From: Spartobacteria bacterium
GTDB lineage: Bacteria > Verrucomicrobiota > Verrucomicrobiia > Chthoniobacterales > Chthoniobacteraceae
Direction: 5' to 3'
Assembly: GCA_021324395.1 (NCBI GenBank)
Contig: JAJPJG010000053.1
Coordinates: forward strand, 1-45,635
Length of the DNA: 45,635 nucleotides
Below are positions 1-8,290 of this stretch, piece by piece. Positions within the stretch are counted from its first letter, which is position 1. The number at the start of each line of letters is the position of its first letter. The translations under genes and the position numbers were made by a program. The notes under the pieces were generated by a model, which was not told the DNA's origin, made no database searches, and saw nothing but the letters and a program-made list of their open reading frames with translations.

Positions 1-2
1 AT

Positions 3-179
3 TTTTTCTGCGAAAAATGTGACGCGGTTTTTGACGTTCCGATGCGAAAAGCATTGCGGCTCGAGCAAGCGTGGGAGCTTCCCGGCGGCGCGTTGATCTC
101 GCATCACGATGTGTCGTTCCGCGGCATCTGCCCGGCTTGCACAAAGAAAATTTCCAAAAAGAAAACCACAGCAAAATGA
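3..179 (+). CDS. Fur-family metalloregulator, C-terminal end (partial)
   Basis: Only the last 58 codons are in the window; the gene starts before base 1. The visible part has two CxxC pairs, C-E-K-C at the start and C-P-A-C near the end, separated by a stretch ending in H-H-D-V-S-F-R-G. This is the usual layout of the dimerisation domain and structural zinc site of Fur/PerR-type repressors, which sense iron or peroxide and repress transcription. A Lys-rich tail follows. The TGA stop overlaps the ATG of sufC (ATGA), so the regulator and the Fe-S assembly genes are probably translated together. The DNA-binding half is outside the window, so Fur, PerR and Zur cannot be told apart. The family call is fairly firm; the metal is unknown. 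Confidence 0.72.
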   Translation, partial: FFCEKCDAVFDVPMRKALRLEQAWELPGGALISHHDVSFRGICPACTKKISKKKTTAK

Positions 180-940
180 ACTCACTCGTCATCAAAGATC
201 TTCACGCCAGCGTCGCCGGAAACGAAATCGTGCGCGGCCTTTCGCTCGAAATCGAGCGCGGAAAAGTCCACGCGATCATGGGCCCGAACGGCTCCGGTAA
301 AAGCACGCTCGCGAAAGTTTTGAGCGGCCATCCCGACTACGAAGTCGCGTCCGGCGAAATCCTGATGGACGGCGTAGACATTCGCGAAATGGAGCCGGAC
401 GAGCGTTCGCGCGCGGGGTTGTTTCTCGCGTTTCAATATCCGATGGAAATTCCCGGCGTCAGCAACGCGAACTTCATCCGCGCAGCCGTGCAGGCGCGCC
501 TCGGCGAAGGCGAGGAACTGGATGCGACGGAGTTTTACGGCAGACTTTACGAGAAAATGGATCTGCTCGAAATCGACCGCACGTTCACTTCTCGCGCCGT
601 TAACGAAGGCTTTTCCGGCGGCGAGAAAAAGCGAAACGAGATTTTGCAGATGGCGATGCTCGAGCCGAAATATGCGGTGCTCGACGAGACCGATTCCGGC
701 CTCGACATCGACGCGTTGAAGATCGTCGCGAATGGCGTGAATACTTTGCGCGGACCGAATCTCGGCATTTTGCTCATCACCCACTACCAGCGCCTGCTGA
801 ACTACATCGTGCCCGATTACGTGCACGTGATGGTCAACGGCCGCATTGTTCGCGAAGGCGGCAAGGAGCTCGCGCTCGAACTCGAAGAGCGCGGTTACGA
901 CTGGATTAAAGACGAGATTTCAGAAGCAGCGACTGTTTAA
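176..940 (+). CDS. sufC: Fe-S cluster assembly ATPase SufC
   Basis: Cytosolic ABC-type ATPase of the SufBCD scaffold, which uses ATP to drive Fe-S cluster building on SufB-SufD. The 254-residue protein is the normal family length. Walker [10 protein letters not shown] is at residues 36-44, the ABC signature F-S-G-G-E-K-K-R at 146-153, Walker B Y-A-V-L-D-E at 166-171 and the switch His at 203. The T-D-S-G-L-D after Walker B is typical of SufC. I chose the ATG at 176 because the protein then begins at the family's usual start, M-N-S-L-V-I-K-D-L, and because it overlaps the upstream stop. A longer reading from 71 would add a tail that shadows the regulator in another frame. sufB follows after 13 bases. 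Confidence 0.96.
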   Translation: MNSLVIKDLHASVAGNEIVRGLSLEIERGKVHAIMGPNGSGKSTLAKVLSGHPDYEVASGEILMDGVDIREMEPDERSRAGLFLAFQYPMEIPGVSNANFIRAAVQARLGEGEELDATEFYGRLYEKMDLLEIDRTFTSRAVNEGFSGGEKKRNEILQMAMLEPKYAVLDETDSGLDIDALKIVANGVNTLRGPNLGILLITHYQRLLNYIVPDYVHVMVNGRIVREGGKELALELEERGYDWIKDEISEAATV

Positions 941-953
941 CCAGGAGAAAATC

Positions 954-2360
954 ATGGCCACCGAAACCACTATCGATATCGATCGCAGCATCGGCGATTT
1001 TTCGTATCCCGAACAGCACACGTTTGACGCGGGCATCGGGCTGACGCGCGACACGGTTAATTACATCTCCGACGTCAAAAACGATCCCGACTGGGTGCGC
1101 GAATTCCGATTGAAAGCGCTCGAAGTTTTCGAGAGCAAGCCGCTGCCGACGCATTGGGCGAGCAAGGATCTCGAGGCAATCGATTTTCAAAAAATCCGCT
1201 ACTATCTAGCAAACGGCCAGCGTGCGACGCGGTCGTGGGACGAGGTGCCGGAGGACGTAAAGCGCACGTTCGAGCGGCTCGGAATTCCGGAGCAGGAACG
1301 GAAATTTCTCGCGGGTGTCGAGGCGCAATTCGACAGCGAGGCGGTTTATTCCAACATCAAAAAAGCCGTCGGCGAACAGGGCGTGATTTTCGTTGGCTCG
1401 ACCGAAGGGCTTAAAGAGCATCCGGAAATTTTTCGCAAGTGGTTCGGCAAAGTGATCCCGACCGGCGACAACAAATTCAGTGCTCTCAACAGCGCTGTAT
1501 TCAGCGGTGGCTCGTTCATTTATGTGCCGCCGGGTGTAAAGGTAAAACATCCGTTGCAAGCCTATTTCCGCATCAACGCGGAGAACTTCGGACAGTTCGA
1601 ACGGACACTGATCATCGCCGATGAAGGCAGTGAGGTGATGTATATGGAAGGTTGCACCGCGCCGAAATTCGAGACGGCGACGCTCCACAGCGCGGTCGTC
1701 GAACTCGTCGCGATGAAGGGCGCGAAGATCCAATACATAACCGTGCAAAACTGGTCGGCGAATGTTTTCAACCTCGTCACCAAGCGCGGTCTCGCGCACG
1801 AGGAAGCGGAGATCAAATGGATCGATTGCAACATCGGCTCGCGGCTCACGATGAAATATCCGGGCGTCGTGATGAAAGGCCGAAAAGCGCGCGGCGAAGT
1901 CATTAGCATCGCGCTCGCAGGCGACGGACAACACCAGGACACCGGCGCGAAAATGGTTCACGCTGCCGACGAGACGACCTCAAACATCATTTCAAAAAGC
2001 ATCAGCATCGGCAAAGGTCGCGCGACGTATCGCGGACTCGTGCATGTGCCTAAGCACTTGAAGAACTGCAAAAATAACACCGAGTGTGACGCGCTGCTCA
2101 TCAACTCCACGAGCCGCACGGACACGTATCCGGCGATCACCGTTCGCGGCACGGGCAACGCGGTGCAGCACGAAGCGAGCGTCAGCCAGGTCAGCGCCGA
2201 GCAGATTTTCTACATGATGCAGCGTGGCCTGACGGAAGGACAGGCGATGTCGCTGAGCGTTAACGGTTTTGTTAACGACCTCGTCCGCCAGTTCCCGATG
2301 GAATACAGCGTCGAATTAAAGCGCCTCATCGACCTCGAAATGGAGGGTTCGGTCGGTTAA
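954..2360 (+). CDS. sufB: Fe-S cluster assembly protein SufB
   Basis: Scaffold subunit of the SufBC2D complex on which nascent Fe-S clusters form. The 468-residue protein carries the beta-helix core with the conserved [14 protein letters not shown] segment near residues 181-194, and the [11 protein letters not shown] segment whose Cys378 matches the conserved functional Cys near the C-terminus of SufB. A clear AGGAG lies at 943-947, seven bases before the ATG, which fixes the start. The stop TAA shares one base with the sufD start (TAATG), so the two partner subunits are coupled. No SufS cysteine desulfurase or SufE/SufU lies in this window, so sulfur must be supplied by a gene elsewhere. Confidence 0.96.
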   Translation: MATETTIDIDRSIGDFSYPEQHTFDAGIGLTRDTVNYISDVKNDPDWVREFRLKALEVFESKPLPTHWASKDLEAIDFQKIRYYLANGQRATRSWDEVPEDVKRTFERLGIPEQERKFLAGVEAQFDSEAVYSNIKKAVGEQGVIFVGSTEGLKEHPEIFRKWFGKVIPTGDNKFSALNSAVFSGGSFIYVPPGVKVKHPLQAYFRINAENFGQFERTLIIADEGSEVMYMEGCTAPKFETATLHSAVVELVAMKGAKIQYITVQNWSANVFNLVTKRGLAHEEAEIKWIDCNIGSRLTMKYPGVVMKGRKARGEVISIALAGDGQHQDTGAKMVHAADETTSNIISKSISIGKGRATYRGLVHVPKHLKNCKNNTECDALLINSTSRTDTYPAITVRGTGNAVQHEASVSQVSAEQIFYMMQRGLTEGQAMSLSVNGFVNDLVRQFPMEYSVELKRLIDLEMEGSVG

Positions 2361-3706
2361 TGAGCACAGGCATTATCTCCACCGAAGAACGCGAACGCCT
2401 CAATCACGACGAGGCCGGACTCATAGTCATGGGCGGACCTGACGCGCTCGAAAATCATGCATTCGCCGACTGGTTCCGGCAGTTGCAATTCGAAGGCTGG
2501 GAAAGCTTCCAGCAACTCCCGATGCCCGCGCGCACCGACGAAGCATGGCGTTTCGCGAGCGTGAAGTCGCTCGACATTTCAGCCTACTCGCGTCCGCTGC
2601 CGGTGCCGGACGCCACGCAATCGGAGCTGATCGAGCGCTCCGTCGCATTGCACGATGTCGCGGGCCGGATGGTTTTCGCGAATGATCAGCTGCTCAAGCG
2701 CGAAATCCTCTCCGACACGCTCCGCAGCAAAGGCGTCATCTTTGAGCCGATCGAAAAAGCGGTCACGGAACACGCCGACATTTTCCGCAGCCATTTCATG
2801 ACGCAGGATGTCGTGCTCGGCTCGAAGAAATTCGCAGCGCTGCACAAGGCATGGGTGAAAAGCGGCACGTTCCTTTACATCCCGCGCGATCTTGAGGTCG
2901 AATTGCCGATTGAGATTTACCACTGGCTGCATGGCGACGGCGGCTCGACGTTTCCGCACACGCTGCTGATTGCGGGCGAAAACAGCCGCGTCACGCTCGT
3001 CGATTACTTCGAGTCAACCGATGAAAATGCGAGCGGCTTCGCGTGCGGCGTGAATGATTTGTTCCTCGAAAGAGGCGCGAAACTCACTTACGTCAACGTG
3101 CAAAACTGGAGCCGCAAAACACTCGCGCTCCAGATCAACTCCACCGTGGTGGGTCGCGATGCGAATGCCGTCAGCATGAATGTCAATCTCGGCGCAAGCT
3201 ATGCGCGCAGCGAATCGGTCAGCCGGCTCGTGGGCGAAGGCGGACGCAGCGATATGCTCGCGGTCAGCGTTGCCGAGGGCGAACAGGAGTTCGACCAGCG
3301 CACTTTGCAGGATCATCAACAGCCGAATACCGCGAGCGATCTGCTTTACAAAAACTCGCTCGCCGACAAAGCGCGCACAATTTTTGCCGGTCTCATTCGC
3401 GTCGAGCCGCACGCGCACAAAACCGACGCATATCAAAAGGTGCGCAATCTTTTACTCAGCGATGACGCCGAGGCAAACTCGATGCCCGGCCTCGAAATTC
3501 TCGCTGACGAAGTCCGCTGCACACACGGCGCAACGAGTGGCCAGATCGACGAAGAAGAGCTCTACTACATGCTATCGCGCGGCCTGACGCGTCAGCTCGC
3601 GCAGCAACTTATCGTCTTTGGCTTTCTAAATGAAGTCATCGAGCGGGTGGACAACGATGCAATCGGCGAGCATCTCGCAGCGCGATTGCACAGGAAGTTC
3701 GCCTGA
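2360..3706 (+). CDS. sufD: Fe-S cluster assembly protein SufD
   Basis: Second scaffold subunit, a paralogue of SufB that forms the SufB-SufD heterodimer with SufC and is tied to iron entry. The protein has 448 residues. The C-terminal core shows the family motif C-T-H-G-A-T-S-G-Q-I-D-E-E-E-L-Y-Y-M-L-S-R-G, including the conserved His; the central beta-helix segment shows L-Y-I-P-R-D-L-E-V-E-L-P-I. Its N-terminal third is more divergent, as usual for SufD. The start codon overlaps the sufB stop by one base. A hairpin follows at 3712-3729, and the next gene differs in base composition, so the suf transcript may end here or be attenuated. Confidence 0.95.
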   Translation: MSTGIISTEERERLNHDEAGLIVMGGPDALENHAFADWFRQLQFEGWESFQQLPMPARTDEAWRFASVKSLDISAYSRPLPVPDATQSELIERSVALHDVAGRMVFANDQLLKREILSDTLRSKGVIFEPIEKAVTEHADIFRSHFMTQDVVLGSKKFAALHKAWVKSGTFLYIPRDLEVELPIEIYHWLHGDGGSTFPHTLLIAGENSRVTLVDYFESTDENASGFACGVNDLFLERGAKLTYVNVQNWSRKTLALQINSTVVGRDANAVSMNVNLGASYARSESVSRLVGEGGRSDMLAVSVAEGEQEFDQRTLQDHQQPNTASDLLYKNSLADKARTIFAGLIRVEPHAHKTDAYQKVRNLLLSDDAEANSMPGLEILADEVRCTHGATSGQIDEEELYYMLSRGLTRQLAQQLIVFGFLNEVIERVDNDAIGEHLAARLHRKFA

Positions 3707-3711
3707 TTACT

Positions 3712-3729
3712 CGTTATTCGCCAATAACG
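3712..3729 (+). terminator. Perfect 7-bp hairpin after sufD
   Basis: The arms CGTTATT (3712-3718) and AATAACG (3723-3729) pair perfectly around a CGCC loop, five bases after the sufD stop. There is no U-run immediately after it (GGGAGAGCTTAACTTTT), so it is not a classical Rho-independent terminator. It could attenuate transcription or protect the suf mRNA 3' end. Confidence 0.3.
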
Positions 3730-3748
3730 GGAGAGCTTAACTTTTGCG

Positions 3749-4687
3749 ATGTCAGCCAAAGCACAGTTTCCGGATGAGCAATCCGACGATGGTGAATTTC
3801 AAAGGCAGGAAGATGCGTTTCGTGATTCTGTCACAATTGATGGAACTTATCGCCCAGAGGTAAATCGCTATCACCTTTACATCTCGCTAGCTTGTCCTTG
3901 GGCTAGCCGCACATTCATCGTGCGGAACCTAATGGGGCTAGAGGACGCGATAGGTGTCACTGTTGTTGATCCCGTTCGTGATGAGCGCGGATGGGCTTTT
4001 CGGGACAGGCGGGGACATAGCTGTGATCCTATCAATGGCTTTAAATTTCTCAGCGAAGCTTATGCTGCGACTGATGCGAACTTCGATGGACGTGTTACCG
4101 TTCCAGTCCTTTGGGATAAGCAGACTCATCGCGTCGTCAACAATTCGGAAGATGACATCTGCCGTATGTTTGCTGAGGTCTTCAAGCCATTGGCAAAGCA
4201 TCCCGTGGATCTCTTTCCAAGTGACATCAAAGAGAAACACGCGGAGCTGAGCGATTTCATCTACAACCAAGTCAACAACGGCGTTTACAAAGCAGGCTTT
4301 GCGACCAGCCAGAAAGCTTACGAAAAGCCATGCCGTGCCTTATTTGCCGCGCTCCATCAACTCGATGAGCGGTTAGCTACAAATCGATATCTTTTCGGCA
4401 ATCGCATCGTCGAGGCTGATTGGCGGCTCTTTTGCACACTCGTGCGTTTCGATGCTGTTTACTACAGTCATTTCAAGTGCAACCTGCGCCGCATTCTCGA
4501 CTACAGGAACCTGCAAGGCTATCTCATGGACCTATACCAGCAGTCAGGAATCGCTGAGACGGTCAACTTCGATCATATCAAACGGCATTACTACATTACG
4601 CACGACGACATCAATCCAACACGCATCGTTCCGATCGGCCCTGAGCTTGATCTTACGAAGCCGCATGGACGCGAACGCCTCGGCTGA
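3749..4687 (+). CDS. yqjG: Glutathionyl-hydroquinone reductase (YqjG/ECM4-type, xi-class GST)
   Basis: Predicted to reduce S-glutathionyl-hydroquinones to hydroquinones using glutathione, recycling quinones that have reacted with GSH. The 312-residue protein has the family's C-P-W-A motif at residues 49-52 (Cys49 catalytic), which distinguishes it from ordinary GSTs. Other typical segments are V-V-D-P-V-R-D-E-R-G-W-A-F, V-P-V-L-W-D-K and the C-terminal helical part with F-G-N-R-I-V-E-A-D-W-R-L-F. It has 42 bases upstream with a possible GGGAGAG ribosome site around 3729-3735. Its codon use looks more AT-rich and less biased than sufBCD (judged by eye), so it may have been acquired. The mbfA-like gene follows after 15 bases. 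The family is firm; the substrate in this organism is unknown. Confidence 0.9.
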   Translation: MSAKAQFPDEQSDDGEFQRQEDAFRDSVTIDGTYRPEVNRYHLYISLACPWASRTFIVRNLMGLEDAIGVTVVDPVRDERGWAFRDRRGHSCDPINGFKFLSEAYAATDANFDGRVTVPVLWDKQTHRVVNNSEDDICRMFAEVFKPLAKHPVDLFPSDIKEKHAELSDFIYNQVNNGVYKAGFATSQKAYEKPCRALFAALHQLDERLATNRYLFGNRIVEADWRLFCTLVRFDAVYYSHFKCNLRRILDYRNLQGYLMDLYQQSGIAETVNFDHIKRHYYITHDDINPTRIVPIGPELDLTKPHGRERLG

Positions 4688-4702
4688 GTTTATAAGCCAA
4701 GT

Positions 4703-5647
4703 ATGCGCTCGTTTGATCAGCTTACCGAACGCGAGATTCTTGCGCTCGCCGTTTCACTCGAAGAAGAAGACGCGAAGATCTACGACAACTTTGTCGATGG
4801 CTTAAAGGGCAACTACCCGCAGCAGGCGGCGCAGTTAGAGGAAATGCGGAAGCAGGAAGATGGTCATCGTCATCGTTTGCTGGCTCTTTACCGCGAACGT
4901 TTCGGCGATCACGTGCCGCTTATTCGTCGTGAAGATGTTCGTGGTTTTGTAAAGCGTCGTCCGGTCTGGCTGGTAAGACCTTTAGGCATCAAAGCTGTGC
5001 AGAAAACCACGGAGCTCATGGAACTGGAGACGAAAAGGTTCTACGAAGCTTCCATGCGAAAGACTAGCGATGTCGGGATAAGACAGCTTCTCGGTGACCT
5101 GGCCGAGGAAGAACGTCACCACGCCGTTACCGCCGAGGAAATCGCGCATACAAAACTAAGTGATGAAGAGTCTGCAAGGCGTAAAAGACTATTCATTTTG
5201 CAAGTTATCCAGCCCGGCCTCGCCGGACTCATGGATGGCTCTGTCTCGACGCTAGCACCTTTGTTTGCCGCTGCATTCGCTACGCATAGCAGTTCGCAAA
5301 CGTTGCAGGTAGGTCTCGCGGCAAGCTTAGGCGCGGGCATTAGCATGGGTTTTGCGGAAGCTTTGTCGGATGACGGCAGTCTTACCGGTCGCGGACATCC
5401 ATGGGCGCGTGGCTTTGTTTGCGGCTTGATGACTACCGCTGGCGGACTAGGCCATAGCCTGCCTTATCTTATCTCCAATGTTTACACTGCGACCTCAGTG
5501 GCAGTCGCAGTGGTGTTGGTAGAGCTTGCGGTAATTGCCTGGGTGCGGCATCGCTTCATGGATACGCCGCTCACCTCGGCGATTGTGCAGATTGTGCTTG
5601 GCGGTTTGCTGGTGTTTCTAGTCGGAATCCTGATCGGCAGTTCTTAG
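4703..5647 (+). CDS. mbfA: MbfA-like fusion: ferritin-like domain plus VIT1 membrane domain
   Basis: A 314-residue fusion. Residues about 1-155 are a soluble rubrerythrin/ferritin-like four-helix domain with the expected metal-binding Glu/His pattern: E20-E22, E52 and H55, E107 and E109, and E135-E137 with H139. Residues about 168-314 form a VIT1 (vacuolar iron transporter) domain with the motif G-L-M-D-G-S-V-S-T-L-A-P and several membrane helices including A-G-I-S-M-G-F-A-E-A. Known proteins of this architecture (MbfA of alphaproteobacteria) export iron and give peroxide and iron tolerance. Placement after a Fur-type regulator, suf genes and a quinone-glutathione reductase fits an iron and oxidative stress role. 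It shares the AT-leaning composition of the preceding gene. Confidence 0.88.
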   Translation: MRSFDQLTEREILALAVSLEEEDAKIYDNFVDGLKGNYPQQAAQLEEMRKQEDGHRHRLLALYRERFGDHVPLIRREDVRGFVKRRPVWLVRPLGIKAVQKTTELMELETKRFYEASMRKTSDVGIRQLLGDLAEEERHHAVTAEEIAHTKLSDEESARRKRLFILQVIQPGLAGLMDGSVSTLAPLFAAAFATHSSSQTLQVGLAASLGAGISMGFAEALSDDGSLTGRGHPWARGFVCGLMTTAGGLGHSLPYLISNVYTATSVAVAVVLVELAVIAWVRHRFMDTPLTSAIVQIVLGGLLVFLVGILIGSS

Positions 5648-5676
5648 TCGGGCTGTTATTTGTCACAAGCGCATTT

Positions 5677-5694
5677 GGGAAATCGACATTTCCC
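5677..5694 (+). terminator. Perfect 7-bp hairpin after the mbfA-like gene
   Basis: GGGAAAT (5677-5683) and ATTTCCC (5688-5694) pair around a CGAC loop, 29 bases after the stop codon. It marks the end of the iron/redox block, but no U-run follows, so a Rho-independent function is uncertain. Confidence 0.35.
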
Positions 5695-5718
5695 CGACAA
5701 AACGGACGATTTAAAGCT

Positions 5719-5747
5719 TTGCACAGGCTTCGTTTTCAAAATAATCG
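5719..5747 (+). promoter_or_regulatory. Possible sigma70-like promoter for the glycan island
   Basis: TTGCAC (5719-5724) and TAATCG (5742-5747) are separated by 17 bases, inside the only real gap (121 bases) upstream of the glycan gene run that starts at 5769. The -10 match is weak and the promoter consensus of this organism is not known, so this is only a candidate. Confidence 0.2.
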
Positions 5748-5768
5748 ACAGGCTTTTCTCCCCGCGCG

Positions 5769-6707
5769 ATGAAGTTGATTATCCAGATGCCATGTTACAA
5801 TGAGGAGCAGACGCTCGGGATCGCTCTATCGGCGTTGCCGCGCACCGTGCCCGGCTTTGACAAAGTCGAGTGGCTGATCATCAACGATGGAAGCACGGAT
5901 AAAACCGTCGAAGTAGCGCGGGCGCATGGCGTGGACCACATCGTGGACCTCGGCGGACATCGTGGACTGGCGCAGGGATTTCTCGCGGGGCTGGAGGCGG
6001 CGTTGCGCGCAGGCGCGGATGTGATCGTGAACACCGATGCGGACAACCAATACGAGGCGCAGGATATCCCGAAGCTCGTCGCGCCAATTCTCGCAGGCGA
6101 AGCGGAGATCGTCATCGGCGAGCGGCCGATCAGTGAGATCGAGCATTTTTCACCGGTTAAAAAGATGTTGCAACGGCTGGGAAGCTGGGTTGTTCGAATC
6201 GCGAGCGCCACGGACATTCCCGATGCGCCGAGCGGTTTCCGCGCGATCAGTCGCGAGGCGGCGATGCGCATGAACGTATTCAGCCCTTACACATACACGC
6301 TTGAGACAATCATCCAGGCGGGACAAAAAGGAATGCACATCGTCTCGGTGCCGGTTAGGACGAATCCGTTTCTTCGTCCGTCGCGGCTGATGAAAAGCAT
6401 GGGCGCTTACATCAAGCGGTCGATTTTCACGATCGTGCGTATTTTCATGAGCTACAAACCGCTGCGGTTTTTTACCGTTTGCGGCACGGTGCCGTTCGCG
6501 GCCGGCTTTGCGATTGGCGTGCGTTGGGTGCTGCTCTTTTTACAAGACCCGACACGCGCCCACGTGCCGAGCCTCATTCTCGCGGCGATTCTGATTTTGA
6601 TCGGCGTGCAGCTCTGGATTTTCGGTTTGATAGCGGATGTTATCGCGGTAAACCGCAAGCTGCTTGAGGACATCCAGCTCCGCGTGCGGAGGATGGAATT
6701 GAAATGA
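5769..6707 (+). CDS. GT2 glycosyltransferase, DPM1/polyprenyl-phosphate type
   Basis: Predicted to transfer a sugar from a nucleotide donor to a polyprenyl phosphate at the cytoplasmic face of the inner membrane, giving the lipid-linked donor used by GT-C enzymes. The 312-residue protein has an N-terminal GT-A domain with P-C-Y-N-E-E (8-13), I-I-N-D-G-S-T-D (37-44) and the metal-binding D-A-D at 90-92, then R-R-M-type basic segments and two C-terminal membrane helices (about 235-255 and 265-290). It opens the gene run of the glycan island. Its stop overlaps the next start (ATGA). A second, shorter enzyme of the same class lies at 16010. The sugar is unknown. Confidence 0.85.
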   Translation: MKLIIQMPCYNEEQTLGIALSALPRTVPGFDKVEWLIINDGSTDKTVEVARAHGVDHIVDLGGHRGLAQGFLAGLEAALRAGADVIVNTDADNQYEAQDIPKLVAPILAGEAEIVIGERPISEIEHFSPVKKMLQRLGSWVVRIASATDIPDAPSGFRAISREAAMRMNVFSPYTYTLETIIQAGQKGMHIVSVPVRTNPFLRPSRLMKSMGAYIKRSIFTIVRIFMSYKPLRFFTVCGTVPFAAGFAIGVRWVLLFLQDPTRAHVPSLILAAILILIGVQLWIFGLIADVIAVNRKLLEDIQLRVRRMELK

Positions 6708-8290
6708 AGGAGCTTTTTGCGCGCGAGGCGCTGGCGCAGATTCCGAAAATCCTCACGCTGCAGGATCGAAATCCACACAGCCCCACCTACGGCTGTTTCG
6801 ACCGCAATTTCTGGCATTACAAGATCATCGATTTTCCGAGCGGCATGTCGCAGGAGTTCGTCTGGCCGCTTGCGCTGGCGATGACATCCGATGCGCCGGA
6901 AAATCCATTTTTTCAAAACGCGATGCTGCGTGAATGGATCGAGGCGGGCATTCTCTACGCGGCACGCAGCGCGCATCCGGATGGATCGTGCGACGACTAT
7001 TTTCCATTCGAAAAAGCGGGCGGCGCAGCGGCGTTCTCTCTGCTCGCGTGCGTGGAAAGCTACGAACTGCTCGGATTGCGCAACGAGGAAATGCTGAAAT
7101 TTTTCCACAAGCGCGCCGACTGGCTCGCGCACCACCACGAAAGTGGACGTTTAACTAATCATCAGGCGCTCATTGTCCTTTGCCTCGAAAAAGTCGGGCG
7201 TCTGCTCGCGACGCAGGAATGGAACAGCGTGAAGGAAAAACGTCTACGCCGCGTGATGAAATGGCAAAACGAGGAAGGCTGGTTCCAGGAATACGAAGGC
7301 GCGGATCCCGGCTATCACACGCTTACGGTTGGATTGCTCGCGCAGATTTTCGAGCTAACGCCGTCGGACGAAATCAAAGCCGCGCTTGAAAAAGCGGTCA
7401 CATTCGCGGCGGAGTTTGTGCATCCGGATGGATCATTCGGCGGCGAATATACGAGCCGCAACACCTACAACTTTTTTCCGCACGGTTTCGAACTCGCGGC
7501 CCGCTGGCTGCCGTCGGCTACGGCAATCAACGACCAGTTTTTGCGCGGTCTGCAAAACGGACTCGCTCCTTGCTACGCAGACGATCACATCATCGGCCAT
7601 CACACGTGGAGCTATCTGCTTGCATGGAAAAATTTCGCGCCGCTGCGCGCAAATATCATGCGTTCGGGGGAGCCGAAGACATTCAAAAACGCCGGGCTGC
7701 AAATCGAGCGCCGCGATGGCTGCGAGCTTTATCTCGCGCTGAACAAAGGCGGCGCATTCAAATTTTTCCGCGACGGCAAACTCGTCGCATCGGACACGCA
7801 GTTTTCACTACTCGTTAAACAAGGAAAAAAGACGCGCAATGCCGTCGGTCACCTTGTCGGCAAATACGACGTGCAATCCGCGGATAACAGCGTCGCGATT
7901 TCGGGCAAACTCGGCTGGGCGAAAACGAAACAGATGACGACGTTTAATCTCGTCGTGCTCCGTTTCCTCATGCTCAGCATCGGTCGCTTTTTCCCGAACC
8001 TCATCCGCAAGCTGCTGCAGATGCTTTTGATCACGGGAAAAAAAGCGGCGCCGTTTTCATTCGAGCGAAAGATCGAACTGACCAATGGCCAACTGATCGT
8101 AAACGATGCGTTGCGCACCGAAAAATGGGACGACGTAATCGCTGCCGGCATCGGCTGCGCGCAGACCTCGATTTACGTCGTGATGAGCCGAACCTTCCAG
8201 GCCGGGCAAATGCAGCCGTGGCTTGACCTCACAGAAAAAGTGCGGAAGCTCGCGCCCGGCGAGCCGCTCAAGGTGGAACGCACTTTTTAA
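6704..8290 (+). CDS. Putative alpha/alpha-toroid protein of the glycan island, function unknown
   Basis: A 528-residue protein without a clear signal peptide. It shows features of (alpha/alpha) toroid enzymes such as heparinase-like lyases and related glycosidases: H-P-D-G-S-x-x-D-Y-F-P (91-101), W-F-Q-E-Y-E-G-A-D-P-G-Y-H-T (193-206) and a second H-P-D-G-S-F-G-G-E-Y (240-249) followed by N-F-F-P-H-G. These repeated Gly-Ser/aromatic loops lie at inner helix ends in such folds. The C-terminal third (about 320-528) resembles a beta-rich domain. It sits between a GT2 enzyme and a flippase-like protein with overlapping or abutting genes on both sides, so it probably acts on the same glycan, as a lyase, epimerase or quality-control enzyme. 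I cannot name the reaction. Confidence 0.55.
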   Translation: MKELFAREALAQIPKILTLQDRNPHSPTYGCFDRNFWHYKIIDFPSGMSQEFVWPLALAMTSDAPENPFFQNAMLREWIEAGILYAARSAHPDGSCDDYFPFEKAGGAAAFSLLACVESYELLGLRNEEMLKFFHKRADWLAHHHESGRLTNHQALIVLCLEKVGRLLATQEWNSVKEKRLRRVMKWQNEEGWFQEYEGADPGYHTLTVGLLAQIFELTPSDEIKAALEKAVTFAAEFVHPDGSFGGEYTSRNTYNFFPHGFELAARWLPSATAINDQFLRGLQNGLAPCYADDHIIGHHTWSYLLAWKNFAPLRANIMRSGEPKTFKNAGLQIERRDGCELYLALNKGGAFKFFRDGKLVASDTQFSLLVKQGKKTRNAVGHLVGKYDVQSADNSVAISGKLGWAKTKQMTTFNLVVLRFLMLSIGRFFPNLIRKLLQMLLITGKKAAPFSFERKIELTNGQLIVNDALRTEKWDDVIAAGIGCAQTSIYVVMSRTFQAGQMQPWLDLTEKVRKLAPGEPLKVERTF

